NCBI GenBank assembly: GCA_964390545.1
Contig: CAYMJV010000013.1
Coordinates: 1-47,616, forward strand
From: CAYMJV01 sp964390545
GTDB taxonomy: Bacteria; Desulfobacterota; BSN033; UBA1163
Direction of reading: 5' to 3'
DNA: 47,616 bases
In this document: piece by piece, positions 16,618-24,774 of the stretch
How positions within the stretch are numbered: position 1 is the first letter of the stretch
Layout of the letters: every line of letters begins with the position of its first letter
The notes under the pieces: model-generated
What the model was told of the DNA's origin: nothing
The model's input: only the letters and a program-made list of their open reading frames with translations
Database searches by the model: none
Program-made: the position numbers and the translations under genes

Positions 16618-16670
16618 AATCCCCCCTTACCCCCCCCTTTAGAAAAGGGGGGAATGGGGGGATTTGAAAG
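16618..16670. repeat. C/G-rich intergenic hairpin repeat
   Basis: Two arms rich in CCCCCC and GGGGGG around TTTAGAAAA, ending GGATTTGAAAG. Related copies lie at 22763-22800 (partial), 26641-26680 (diverged) and 27571-27619, the last with the same GATTTGAAAG end. Here it separates AOR from its ferredoxin gene. Confidence 0.6.
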
Positions 16671-16682
16671 TTGAGCGGACGA

Positions 16683-17051
16683 ATGAGAATTAAAGTCGAT
16701 CCCCAGAAATGCAGTGGCTGCCATCTCTGTGAAATGGTCTGTTCCCTCTTTCATCTCAACCTCATTAACACAGAAAAATCGGCTATCCGCATTAAGAAAG
16801 ATGATCTCGATACCAGCTTGAATAGTCCTCTCCTTTGCCGCCACTGTAAAGAGATGAAATGCCTCGATGGAGAGGAAGTGATAAAAGACGAAGAAAAAAA
16901 TAGATACTTATGGAATCGAGTCCGGGCGGAACGCTGTCCTTTGGAAGGCCTCTCTGTTGTGGAGGAAATAGCCTACCATTGTGATCTTTGCGGCGGAGAT
17001 CCTCAATGTATCAAAGTCTGTACCCCGAAAGCGATCAGCATAGCCCGGTAA
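16683..17051 (+). CDS. Ferredoxin-like 4Fe-4S protein, probable AOR electron carrier
   Basis: 122 aa from the ATG at 16683 (a TTG at 16671 is possible). The first cluster motif is CSGCHLCEMVC, a complete C-x2-C-x2-C-x3-C. The middle motif CRHCKEMKC lacks the final Cys-Pro of a normal site. The last is CDLCGGDPQCIKVC, a second binding set. This HycB/DMSO-reductase-B-like layout with degenerate middle part is typical of small subunits next to AOR genes. It begins 75 bp after AOR, across a GC-rich repeat, and its 3' end overlaps the PcnB-like gene by 46 nt. Confidence 0.85.
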   Translation: MRIKVDPQKCSGCHLCEMVCSLFHLNLINTEKSAIRIKKDDLDTSLNSPLLCRHCKEMKCLDGEEVIKDEEKNRYLWNRVRAERCPLEGLSVVEEIAYHCDLCGGDPQCIKVCTPKAISIAR

Positions 17052-18301
17052 CTCCTCTCATCATCCCGAGGTCCGAGCATCCCATCTCGAGAAAGATGAT
17101 TGACGAAGAGGCTTTAAAAGTCCTCTATCGTCTCCACCGACATGGATTCCTGGCTTACCTGGTGGGGGGGAGTGTTCGTGATCTCCTCTTGGGGAAGGTC
17201 CCCAGAGACTTTGATGTCGCCACCAACGCCCATCCCCACGAGATCAACAGTCTCTTCAGAAATAGCCGGATCATCGGTCGCCGATTTCGATTGGTCCATG
17301 TCTTCTTCAAAGGCGGAAAGATTGTCGAGGTCTCCACCTTTCGAAGTCGCTCGGAATTCGAAGAGATTCAGACGGAGGAAGGGGATATTATTCGGACAGA
17401 CAGCTTTGGTACTCCGGCAGAGGATGCCCTACGACGGGACATCACGATCAACGGCCTTTTCTACAGCATTTCTGATTTTTCCCTTATCGACTATGTGGGC
17501 GGGATGGCTGATCTTAAACGAGGGGTGATACGGACCATCGGTGATCCGGATGAAAGATTTCAGCAAGACCCCGCCCGGATGATCCGCGTTATTCGTCATG
17601 CCAGCAGAACCGGGTTTAGCATCGATGACCCAACCTACCAGGCCATCCTTCAACATCGGGATGAAATACAACAATGTTCCCCTTCCCGTATCCGGGATGA
17701 ATTTCTCAGGGATCTGAAGGAAGGTGTGGTCCAACCTTCTTTTGGGTTGATGCTTGAAACAGGCCTGCTCTTGTCCCTCTTTCCAGATTTTCAGAGAGTG
17801 TTCGGAGATCGAAGTCCTGAAAAAGAGAGGAACAGGCAATTCTTTCTCTCCCTCTTCGGCCTTGCGGATCAACTGATGAATCGAGACAGGTTTGTTCCGG
17901 AGCCGGTCCTTCTTGCCCTCCTTCTCACCCCATTTATTCAGGCGATCACACCCGGCCATCCTTTTCTCGGAGAGAAAGAAAGATATCTCTATCGGATGCA
18001 GACGATCCGATTGGCCCTCCACCAGATTCTTGTTCCCTTCTCATTTCCTAAAGGACCCAAGGAGGTCGCCTTTCAGATTCTGCTGACACAACCCAGCTTG
18101 GAGAGGGCAATCCAACGGGGAGGGATTCCCAAACGGTTGAGGATGAAAAAATATTTCAGACAGGCTGTCCTTCTTTACGGAATTTTAGCAGAGGCAAAAA
18201 GAGAGAAGGTTCCTGCTTTCCTTCGAAATGCCGTGCCTTGGAATCTCCTGCCCTGGTGGTCCAAACAACCAAAGAAAAGATATCGAAGATTCGATAGATA
18301 G
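17006..18301 (+). CDS. pcnB: Poly(A) polymerase I / tRNA nucleotidyltransferase family (PcnB type)
   Basis: 431 aa from the ATG at 17006, with GGAG 8 nt upstream inside the ferredoxin gene. The start region IIPRSEHPISRKMIDEEALK aligns with E. coli PcnB. Next is the class II nucleotidyltransferase motif LVGGSVRDLLLGKVPRDFDVAT, with the two catalytic Asp in DFD. The RRFRLVHV motif is the PcnB signature that separates poly(A) polymerases from CCA-adding enzymes. RRDITINGLFY and the DPARMIRVIRHASR helix follow. It adds 3' A-tails that promote RNA decay. The 46-nt out-of-frame overlap with the ferredoxin gene is unusually long. Confidence 0.88.
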   Translation: MYQSLYPESDQHSPVTPLIIPRSEHPISRKMIDEEALKVLYRLHRHGFLAYLVGGSVRDLLLGKVPRDFDVATNAHPHEINSLFRNSRIIGRRFRLVHVFFKGGKIVEVSTFRSRSEFEEIQTEEGDIIRTDSFGTPAEDALRRDITINGLFYSISDFSLIDYVGGMADLKRGVIRTIGDPDERFQQDPARMIRVIRHASRTGFSIDDPTYQAILQHRDEIQQCSPSRIRDEFLRDLKEGVVQPSFGLMLETGLLLSLFPDFQRVFGDRSPEKERNRQFFLSLFGLADQLMNRDRFVPEPVLLALLLTPFIQAITPGHPFLGEKERYLYRMQTIRLALHQILVPFSFPKGPKEVAFQILLTQPSLERAIQRGGIPKRLRMKKYFRQAVLLYGILAEAKREKVPAFLRNAVPWNLLPWWSKQPKKRYRRFDR

Positions 18302-18312
18302 TGGTCCAGATT

Positions 18313-18378
18313 GTTATCCTGAACGAGGTGAAGGATCTCTTGAGATTCTTCGTCGCTCCGCTCCCCAGAATGACAACT
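18313..18378. repeat. Intergenic repeat related to 11669-11809
   Basis: Contains TTATCCTGAACGAGGTGAAGG, then AGATTCTTCG and a terminal CAGAATGACAA, matching the ends and interior blocks of the 11.7-kb element in shortened form. It lies between convergent pcnB and dctM. Confidence 0.5.
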
Positions 18379-18453
18379 TAAAATTGAAGGGTAATCAAAA
18401 TCAGTAGAATGGCCTTAGTTCTGCAATCCGCAATCCGCAATCTGGAATTTGAA

Positions 18454-19755
18454 CTACTTCATCAATACAGAAGGAAGCCAGGTCGCCAGTTGTGGAAATA
18501 GAAAGAGCAAGGCAGCACAGACAATAAGGCTAATTAAAAATGGATAGACACCGCTGTAAATCACACTGAACGGCACTTTGGTAATATTTTTTACCACGAA
18601 GACATTGATTGCCACTGGTGGGATGATCACGCCAATCATCACGGTGATACAAATGATCATACCAAACCAGATGGGGTCAAACCCCAGTTTGATGATGGCA
18701 GGATAGAAAATCGGAGTGGCAAGAATCATGAAAGCAAGGTCGTCGATGAAGGAACCTCCCATTTGATAGATCATAGAGATGATGACCATCACGACGTAAC
18801 GATTCAGCGGAAGGGAGATCACCCAGTCCGAGGCAATCATCGGTATCTTCGTCACGGCAAGAAAATGACCAAGGATGGTGGAGCCCGCGATAAGCATCAA
18901 GACCATGCAGGCCGTGCGTAATGATTCAGCGACTGATTTGATAAATCCTTTAAAATTGATGTCTCTCTTTATAACGGACAAAAGAAGCACAGCAAAAGTT
19001 CCCACACTCCCCGCCTCTGTGGGAGTGAAGAACCCTTGCATCAGGCCTCCGACGACCAGAACAAAAATAAGGGCCACCCAGAAAATTTCGGGAAGGGACG
19101 CAACCCTCTCCTTCCATGTCGATTTTTCACCCCTCGGTCCCAAGGCTGGATTGATCTTGCACCAGCCATAGATGATCAGAATGAAAAAGAAAGCAATGAT
19201 CAGTCCTGGAATGAGCCCTGCCAGAAATAATTTACCGATGGATTGCTCCGTAATAATGCCAAATACGATCAGGGTGACGCTCGGCGGGATGAGGATCCCG
19301 AGGGTCCCTACCGTGGCAACGATCCCGGTGGAGAGTTTCTTTGCATAGTTATACCGATCCATTTCAGGGACGGCGACACTGGCAAAGGTAGCCGCTGTGG
19401 CCGGCGAGGATCCACAGATGGCCTTGAAGGCCGTAGCTCCTACGACCGTGGCCATGGCTAGGCCTCCTGGGATATGACCGATAAAACGATACGCGGAACT
19501 GTACAGCCTTTTTGCAATCCCCGCATTGAATGCGATCTGACCCATGAGGACAAAAAGGGGAATAACGGTAAATCCATAGGAAGCAAAGACATCGAAGATA
19601 TCCTTGGCTAAGAGATTCAAAGCCGCTTTTGTGGATACAATGATGCTGAACCCCACAAAACCGATGATGGCCATGGCAAAACCAAGTTCAATGCCTGTAA
19701 GGAACATAAGCAATACGACTGCCAGGCCAATAATTCCTATGGCGACTTCATTCAT
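18454..19755 (-). CDS. TRAP transporter large permease (DctM), cluster 1
   Basis: 433 aa from the ATG at 19755 (MNEVAIGIIG, GGAGGG upstream; the frame is open nine codons further). About 12 membrane segments; the family pattern is visible in AIIGFVGFSIIV, FGFTVIPLF-like VIPLFVLMGQIAF, the helix-turn motif GTLGILIPPSVTLIVFGIITEQSIGKLF and FFTPTEAGSVGTF. It forms the ion-coupled elevator that moves the substrate delivered by DctP. Overlaps dctQ by 8 nt. Substrate not predictable beyond an organic acid. Confidence 0.93.
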   Translation of the reverse strand: MNEVAIGIIGLAVVLLMFLTGIELGFAMAIIGFVGFSIIVSTKAALNLLAKDIFDVFASYGFTVIPLFVLMGQIAFNAGIAKRLYSSAYRFIGHIPGGLAMATVVGATAFKAICGSSPATAATFASVAVPEMDRYNYAKKLSTGIVATVGTLGILIPPSVTLIVFGIITEQSIGKLFLAGLIPGLIIAFFFILIIYGWCKINPALGPRGEKSTWKERVASLPEIFWVALIFVLVVGGLMQGFFTPTEAGSVGTFAVLLLSVIKRDINFKGFIKSVAESLRTACMVLMLIAGSTILGHFLAVTKIPMIASDWVISLPLNRYVVMVIISMIYQMGGSFIDDLAFMILATPIFYPAIIKLGFDPIWFGMIICITVMIGVIIPPVAINVFVVKNITKVPFSVIYSGVYPFLISLIVCAALLFLFPQLATWLPSVLMK

Positions 19756-20230
19756 ATTTCCCTCCGAAGATCTTGATGACATCGCACATCAATACCAAAC
19801 ACTGGACAAAGCAACAGACCCCCACCCCATAAGCAACCGGATAGAAAGGCATCTGCAAGGTAAGGGAGACCTCCCCCGATTTTTGGAGATCAATGCCATA
19901 TTTAATAAGATTCCAGCCGATCAGGAAGAATAAGACGATCACCAGACATCGCGTAGTAATATTGAAAATATTTCTTACCTTTTGCGAAAATCTTAAAATG
20001 AAAAAATCCACAAAGATATGTCCCCTCAGCCAGGAAGTAAGGGGGACGGAAAATCCTATGACAACGGCTCCTGAAAAGGCCACTAATTCATAGGTCCCCA
20101 CGATGGGTCTTTTTAGGGCTCTTAGAATCACATCCGTTACAGTAAGCAACATCAGAAATGTCAGACTAATTCCTGCAATCACATTGAAGAACCGGCTGAG
20201 CCCATTAATCTTATTTAGAAATCCATTCAT
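19748..20230 (-). CDS. TRAP transporter small permease (DctQ), cluster 1
   Basis: 160 aa, four membrane segments, with the family region DVILRALKRPIVGTYELVAFSGAVVIGF between helices 1 and 2. It pairs with DctM in the membrane complex. GAGGAG precedes the ATG by 6 nt. The gene overlaps dctM by 8 nt and is separated from dctP by 62 bp that contain a terminator-like hairpin. Confidence 0.9.
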   Translation of the reverse strand: MNGFLNKINGLSRFFNVIAGISLTFLMLLTVTDVILRALKRPIVGTYELVAFSGAVVIGFSVPLTSWLRGHIFVDFFILRFSQKVRNIFNITTRCLVIVLFFLIGWNLIKYGIDLQKSGEVSLTLQMPFYPVAYGVGVCCFVQCLVLMCDVIKIFGGKYE

Positions 20231-20250
20231 GAATAACTCCTCTTACAATA

Positions 20251-20284
20251 AAAAAGGGGAAGGGATATTCACCCCCTTCCCCTT
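20251..20284 (-). terminator. Intercistronic terminator/attenuator between dctP and dctQ
   Basis: 11-bp arms AAGGGGAAGGG / CCCTTCCCCTT (20254-20264, 20274-20284) with a 9-nt loop. On the minus strand the stem runs into TTTT. Partial termination here would give excess binding protein over membrane subunits. Confidence 0.7.
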
Positions 20285-20292
20285 TCCCTGTT

Positions 20293-21318
20293 TTACTTCT
20301 GATATTTGTATATGGTCTGAAAATAAAAACTCAATGCCTCTTCTCCTGGCAGACCCTTGTCTTTCATATTCTTCTTATATTCGTCAAGAAGGGGTTTGAC
20401 CGCCTTTTCCCATCTCCGATTCTCGTCCGCGGAAAGAGGGATGATTTTGTTGCCCCTGGCAATGGTAAAATCTCTTCCTACTTTTTCGATTTCATCCCAG
20501 GTTTTTCCCTGCTTCTCAATGTATTCCTCATTGATCTTCTCGATGATCTTCTGCAGATCTGGAGGAATCGCATTCCACTTCTGCTTATTCATGACCACGA
20601 ACATGCCTGAGCTATAGGACCCACCCCAATCTTCAGTGGTATATTTCACCACTTCTCCCCATTTCCAACCTTGCAGGGCTTCCTGTGGCGCCATGGAAGC
20701 ATCGACCACGCCCCTGCTCAAGGCATCATAGGTATCACCCATGGGCATGGCGACAGGGGTTCCTCCAAGTTTTTCCGCTATTTTTGCAGCCATGCCAGTA
20801 CAGCGAATCTTCAACCCTTTGACGTCCTCAAGCTTCTCAATAGCCTTCTTGCTGTGGAGGATACCGGGACCATGGCCATGGAGGTACATCACCTGAACCT
20901 CATCTAATTCCTTGGGTTTGAACTTTTTGTAAAAGTCGTTGATCGCTTTACTAGCGACCAAACCACTTTTCATACCCAACGGCAGGTCAGCAACCTCTGT
21001 CAAAGGGAATTTACCTCTTGTATAAGCCAAGACCGAAAACCCGATATCTGAAATCCCTTTCACCACGCCATCATAACATTTGTCAGCAGGCGTGAGCGTT
21101 CCTCCATAGAACATGGTGATCTTCACCTTCCCATCTGTTCTTTTCTCAATCTCTTTTGCCCACTCCGTCGATAGGACGGCGTTCTTATGGGGGGCAGGGA
21201 AGAAGATTGAGTAATTCAGCTCAATGGGTTTTGCCTGTCCATAGGCGGACGAAATGACAAAAGAAAATCCAAAAACCGCAAAACACGCAATCAAAGACAA
21301 CCATTTCCAGTGCCTCAT
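20293..21318 (-). CDS. TRAP substrate-binding protein (DctP), cluster 1
   Basis: 341 aa from the ATG at 21318 (MRHWKWLSLI), supported by AAAGGAGG 7 nt upstream. A cleavable signal peptide ends near SSAYGQA, so it is periplasmic. Family features: ELNYSIFFPAPHKNAVLSTEWA, the motif DVKGLKIRCTGMAAKIAEKLGGTPVAMPMGDTY (the conserved Arg that salt-bridges the substrate carboxylate), and ALSRGVVDASMAP. It captures an organic acid for DctQM and is first gene in the operon. Confidence 0.92.
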   Translation of the reverse strand: MRHWKWLSLIACFAVFGFSFVISSAYGQAKPIELNYSIFFPAPHKNAVLSTEWAKEIEKRTDGKVKITMFYGGTLTPADKCYDGVVKGISDIGFSVLAYTRGKFPLTEVADLPLGMKSGLVASKAINDFYKKFKPKELDEVQVMYLHGHGPGILHSKKAIEKLEDVKGLKIRCTGMAAKIAEKLGGTPVAMPMGDTYDALSRGVVDASMAPQEALQGWKWGEVVKYTTEDWGGSYSSGMFVVMNKQKWNAIPPDLQKIIEKINEEYIEKQGKTWDEIEKVGRDFTIARGNKIIPLSADENRRWEKAVKPLLDEYKKNMKDKGLPGEEALSFYFQTIYKYQK

Positions 21319-21529
21319 TTCTGATCCTCCTTTCAAGGGCTAAAAGTTAAGGTTCCTTCTCTCCTCACCGAATACTTACCCACCTCCTTCCCTGCATTTC
21401 TTGACGAAAATATAGAGAATTCAATTCAAAAAATGGCAGAGATTGGCTTTTTGAGAATTTTTACACAAGTTTATTTTAAATAAATATTTTGTCAAGCGAA
21501 ATCTATCAATGATGAATTCGTAAAAGGTT

Positions 21530-21607
21530 GTCATTCCCGTGAAGACGGGAATCCAGAGGATTTCTAAATAGATAAAAAGACTGGATTCCTGCTTGCGCAG
21601 GAATGAC
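21530..21607. repeat. GTCATTCC inverted repeat, copy 1
   Basis: GTCATTCCCGTGAAGACGGGAATCC at the left and GGATTCCTGCTTGCGCAGGAATGAC at the right are two small hairpins flanking a centre of about 28 bp. Relatives lie at 35290, 37956 and 44032. Nothing else is seen in the 367-bp gap from 21319 to 21685. Confidence 0.7.
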
Positions 21608-21685
21608 AGAAAACAGCCTTTTCAGACTTTTTTACCAGACCGTCATCAATAGAATCCTTTTAAGAGTTTCAAAGGGATAGGAAAT

Positions 21686-22738
21686 TTACTCGAAGAAAGC
21701 GGAAAAATCCGTATCAATCCCTAATATCTTCATCGCACCCTTGTGGTACTCCAGAGAGGATTCGATCTCCGCTCTCAATTTTAGTGGGAACATCCTATTC
21801 TTTGGAAACTCTTTCTCAAGATGGGGAAGGGAAGAGCGCAGGCATTCCAAAATCCCCCTTGCGAAATCCTTCCCGCTTGTCTCTCCCGCAAACCGGATCG
21901 TCCCGTCTTGGTAACTGAATTCACCTGAAAAGGGGTCAAGGAAAAAATATTGTCCCGATTTTTCCATGCGTGACCTGTTAAAGGCCTTAAGAAAGGTACC
22001 CCGTTGGGTGGCTCCATCTACCCACTTCTCTACCCTTGAGAGGATGTCTTGGAAAACGGGAATGAGTTCCTTCGATTCCTCCGCCTTGAGTGGGGGACTG
22101 GACAGAGGGACAGCAAGAACTTCCTCTTTCTCTTTCTTAGAAACCCCTCCCCTGATCCGGTAGACATCGAAAACGGCCCCCTGCTTGGTCACAGTTTCAA
22201 CAAAGATGGGGATCGATTTCCGGCCGAAGACGGAGGGGCCGGATTCGGGTTGGTTATACATCTCAACCGACTCACCTTCCTCAAGGAAGAGGACGCCCAT
22301 GGGCTGATTGTCTTTCGTCAAGACTTCGATAAAGCCACTCAGTTTATCCTCCCTCAACTTATGGAGGAGTCCTTCCAATCGGGTGAAATCCGTGGAGAGT
22401 CCCTTGAAGACAATTTCGTTTTGAAGATTTTTCGTCACGATGGCCAATCGCTCCGGTGGCAATCGGTAGATGCTGACCATTCCATTTTTCTGACCCGTGA
22501 GCCCCAGAAGAGCCTGAGCGGCCTCCTGCCCGGTGAGCTTCTTCGGCTCCACTCCCCCTCTGGCTTCCGCATCAACGATCTCTCCCAAACCAAAAAAGAG
22601 AGTTCCCTTGTGCTGAGGGAATTCAATCTCAATCGTTCCGCTGAAACCCTCTGATTTCAGAGTTGACACGAGGGCTGAGAGATCGGTGTAGGCTGTTGAC
22701 AGGTTTTTGTGTACCACCTCTCCCCTTGGAAATATCAT
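21686..22738 (-). CDS. Hypothetical protein with duplicated PATAN-like N-terminal units
   Basis: 350 aa, no signal peptide. Two successive units are similar to each other: NLSTAYTDLSALVSTLKSEG then FSGTIEIEF...GTLFFGLGEIVDAEA (about 12-60), and GLSTDFTRLEGLLHKLREDK then LSGFIEVL...GVLFLEEGESVEMYN (about 113-164). Each has the S-G-x-I-x-V...G-x-L-F-F-x-x-G-x-I-V form seen in PATAN/DUF4388 domains, so this is probably a tandem duplication. The rest is a Lys/Glu-rich linker and a helical C-terminal region. Third gene of the operon with a Cache-HAMP protein and a PATAN protein; likely a cytoplasmic signalling partner. Starts at the ATG with GGGGAG upstream. Confidence 0.65.
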   Translation of the reverse strand: MIFPRGEVVHKNLSTAYTDLSALVSTLKSEGFSGTIEIEFPQHKGTLFFGLGEIVDAEARGGVEPKKLTGQEAAQALLGLTGQKNGMVSIYRLPPERLAIVTKNLQNEIVFKGLSTDFTRLEGLLHKLREDKLSGFIEVLTKDNQPMGVLFLEEGESVEMYNQPESGPSVFGRKSIPIFVETVTKQGAVFDVYRIRGGVSKKEKEEVLAVPLSSPPLKAEESKELIPVFQDILSRVEKWVDGATQRGTFLKAFNRSRMEKSGQYFFLDPFSGEFSYQDGTIRFAGETSGKDFARGILECLRSSLPHLEKEFPKNRMFPLKLRAEIESSLEYHKGAMKILGIDTDFSAFFE

Positions 22739-22762
22739 GGTCTCCCCTTCCTATACCTCTTC

Positions 22763-22880
22763 TAATCCCTCCCTGCCTCCCTTTAGAAAAGGGAGGAGAT
22801 CATCCCCCTTTGATAAAGCCTCCTTGCCGGCAGGCCCCCGTCCCGACCGAGGGCGGGGCAGGCCGGGGAGGACTGAGAGG
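22763..22880. repeat. C/G-rich intergenic repeat region
   Basis: Contains CCTCCCTTTAGAAAAGGGAGG (hairpin) followed by GC-rich segments around GCCGGCAGGC and GGCAGGCCGG. It lies between the second and third genes of the signalling operon and is related to the 16.6-kb repeat. Confidence 0.5.
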
Positions 22881-22896
22881 GGGGATTATTGAAAAA

Positions 22897-23871
22897 TTAC
22901 CGGGTTTCTCTCCTCCTCTGCAGTCTTTCGATCGCGGCCTTGACGCTGGTCTGCATCCTCTCGATCGATTCAGCCAGGACACGGACTTCCCCTTTCGCCT
23001 CGACTTGAACAGGCGTTTCCAGTTCCCCCATGCTGATCTTGTCAGCCACTTCTGCAAGACGAAGAATGGGCTGGATCACAGATCGGGAGTAGTAATAGAC
23101 GACAGCGAAGACAATGAGAAGAGCGACTGCAATGACGATATAGAAGATCCGGAATTTGCCTACATATTCACCTAGATACTGCTTTTCTATCCCCTTGATC
23201 TTTTCCTCTATCTCCCTTTGAGGTCTTCCAAATTCATCGATGTAGGTCGTGGCCGCAACGATGAGGTCTGTTCCTTTCACAGGAGCGAGGTACATGTATT
23301 TGGGTCGAATTTTTCCATCCGCATCTTTCCAGTCGTAATAACCTGAAGCCGCACCTTTCAGGCTCGCCTCAAGAATCTTCCAGAAAGCAGGAAGCGTATC
23401 AGCCAATTGATGTAAGTCCGTTCCCATAATTTTGGGGTTCGAATGGAAGTAATTGATGCCCTTGGTATCGTGGACGGCCGTATACCCTGTCTCCCCAACC
23501 CTTTGGACCGCAATGGGTTTCAGTTCCTCGTCTTTGTCTTTTAAAATATCCTCCCTTTTCACTTTAGGACGGGCTTTGATAAAAACTTCAATTTGGGTGG
23601 CCACATCGATGGCCTTCTCCCGAATGATCTTCTCTCCCAATTTATCTAACGAGCTCTTGGACTCCTTCAACGTGGTGGCGCTCAGTTCCTTCAGGCTATT
23701 ATACCCCATGTCTTTGAGGCTGGTGACCTGAACTCCTTTAAAATCCACACTGAAAAAGATCAAAGCGCAGATGACCAAAAAAGCTAGCAGGACTGGAACT
23801 AAAACACCCAGCAGTAATTTTGGTAAGAGACCGATTCCGATCTTCCTCTTTGCCGTCTTCTTCTTTGCCAT
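22897..23871 (-). CDS. Membrane sensor with Cache domain and HAMP, no output domain
   Basis: 324 aa. A basic start (MAKKKTAKRK) precedes membrane segment 1 (about 17-37); an extracytoplasmic region of about 200 residues contains a Cache/PAS-like core (VGETGYTAVHDTKGINYFHSNP, then SGYYDWKDADGKIRPKYMYL and VAATTYIDEF). Segment 2 (about 248-268, FYIVIAVALLIVFAVVYYY) leads into a HAMP domain (VIQPILRLAEVADKISMGEL). The protein ends shortly after HAMP, at residue 324. Typical chemoreceptors or kinases have an output domain here. The protein probably signals through a partner, the PATAN-type proteins encoded on each side. AAAGGAGG precedes the ATG. Confidence 0.88.
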   Translation of the reverse strand: MAKKKTAKRKIGIGLLPKLLLGVLVPVLLAFLVICALIFFSVDFKGVQVTSLKDMGYNSLKELSATTLKESKSSLDKLGEKIIREKAIDVATQIEVFIKARPKVKREDILKDKDEELKPIAVQRVGETGYTAVHDTKGINYFHSNPKIMGTDLHQLADTLPAFWKILEASLKGAASGYYDWKDADGKIRPKYMYLAPVKGTDLIVAATTYIDEFGRPQREIEEKIKGIEKQYLGEYVGKFRIFYIVIAVALLIVFAVVYYYSRSVIQPILRLAEVADKISMGELETPVQVEAKGEVRVLAESIERMQTSVKAAIERLQRRRETR

Positions 23872-23937
23872 AGGGCCCTCCTTTAAAAGGTTCCTGGTAG
23901 GGGATCTTCATTTGCAGCAGAGGGTTGCTCCGCTCTT

Positions 23938-24729
23938 CTATTTTCCGAGGGAGAGAAGCTCCTTTACCACTCTCACGAACTCTTTCGCTTTTTGCATATT
24001 GGGAATCTCATCGCCCAGGGATTCAACAAAAGATAAGGCTTGCTCCTGGGAAAGCGAATCCTTGGTCTCTCCGAAATCGATGAGTTTATCTTCAAGGATG
24101 AAAGGCGCCACCGGCCCCATGGTCCTTTTCAATTCATTTTCGACTGTCTGGAAAAAATTGTCACCCACCGGCCTTTTCTTTGCGGGTTTATGAATCTCTC
24201 CTTTCTCCAATAAACCCATGCGGACCAACTGGTAAACCGTCCTTAAAACCTTATACTCATCCCATTGGAGCGTTTTGCCAATTTCAGCAAGCGACCGGGT
24301 CCCATTCGATAAGGCCAGGACATTCCATTGATCCGAATTGATATTCTTCTCTCCTTCATTTTTCTGGAGAGCGAGGCGGAAAATGAGATTGGCCGAAGGG
24401 ACGACCTCTCGAATCTTTTCCCACTCCTGTTTCCGGTAGGACCAGTTGAGGAGGAGCTGTTCTGTGGGGGTGGAAATGGTCCTTTCGTTTGGAAAGATTT
24501 CCGGTTCAAAGACGATCTTCCCTGCCTTCCACTCCATAATCGTAAAAAAGGCATATTCTCCCACAGAATTCGTCGTCTTGGCATGGGAGATATTCCCCAA
24601 TTCCAGATAGATCTCTCCCTCCTCTCTCCCCCGGAAAGCTACCTTTCCGGTTTTCTTCTCAATGAGAAGAGGCTTGAGGATATCAAAAATACGAACTTGG
24701 GAGAGATCTCCTAAGACGATCTCGGCCAT
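23938..24729 (-). CDS. PATAN (DUF4388) domain protein
   Basis: 263 aa, cytoplasmic. Residues about 3-95 form a PATAN/DUF4388 domain: GDLSQVRIFDILKPLLIEKK then TGKVAFRGREEGEIYLELG, ISHA, EYAFFTIMEWKAGKIVFEP. A winged-helix-like stretch (LSNGTRSLAEIGKTLQWDEY...VLRTVYQLVRMGLLEKGEI, about 140-190) follows, with a helical C-terminus. PATAN domains occur in regulators of motility and surface behaviour, where they bind partner receivers. First gene of the three-gene operon; the Cache-HAMP receptor follows 66 bp later. Confidence 0.82.
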   Translation of the reverse strand: MAEIVLGDLSQVRIFDILKPLLIEKKTGKVAFRGREEGEIYLELGNISHAKTTNSVGEYAFFTIMEWKAGKIVFEPEIFPNERTISTPTEQLLLNWSYRKQEWEKIREVVPSANLIFRLALQKNEGEKNINSDQWNVLALSNGTRSLAEIGKTLQWDEYKVLRTVYQLVRMGLLEKGEIHKPAKKRPVGDNFFQTVENELKRTMGPVAPFILEDKLIDFGETKDSLSQEQALSFVESLGDEIPNMQKAKEFVRVVKELLSLGK

Positions 24730-24774
24730 ACCAACCCTTTCGTTTTCCGATGCTCAAATGTTACTCGAAAATTA

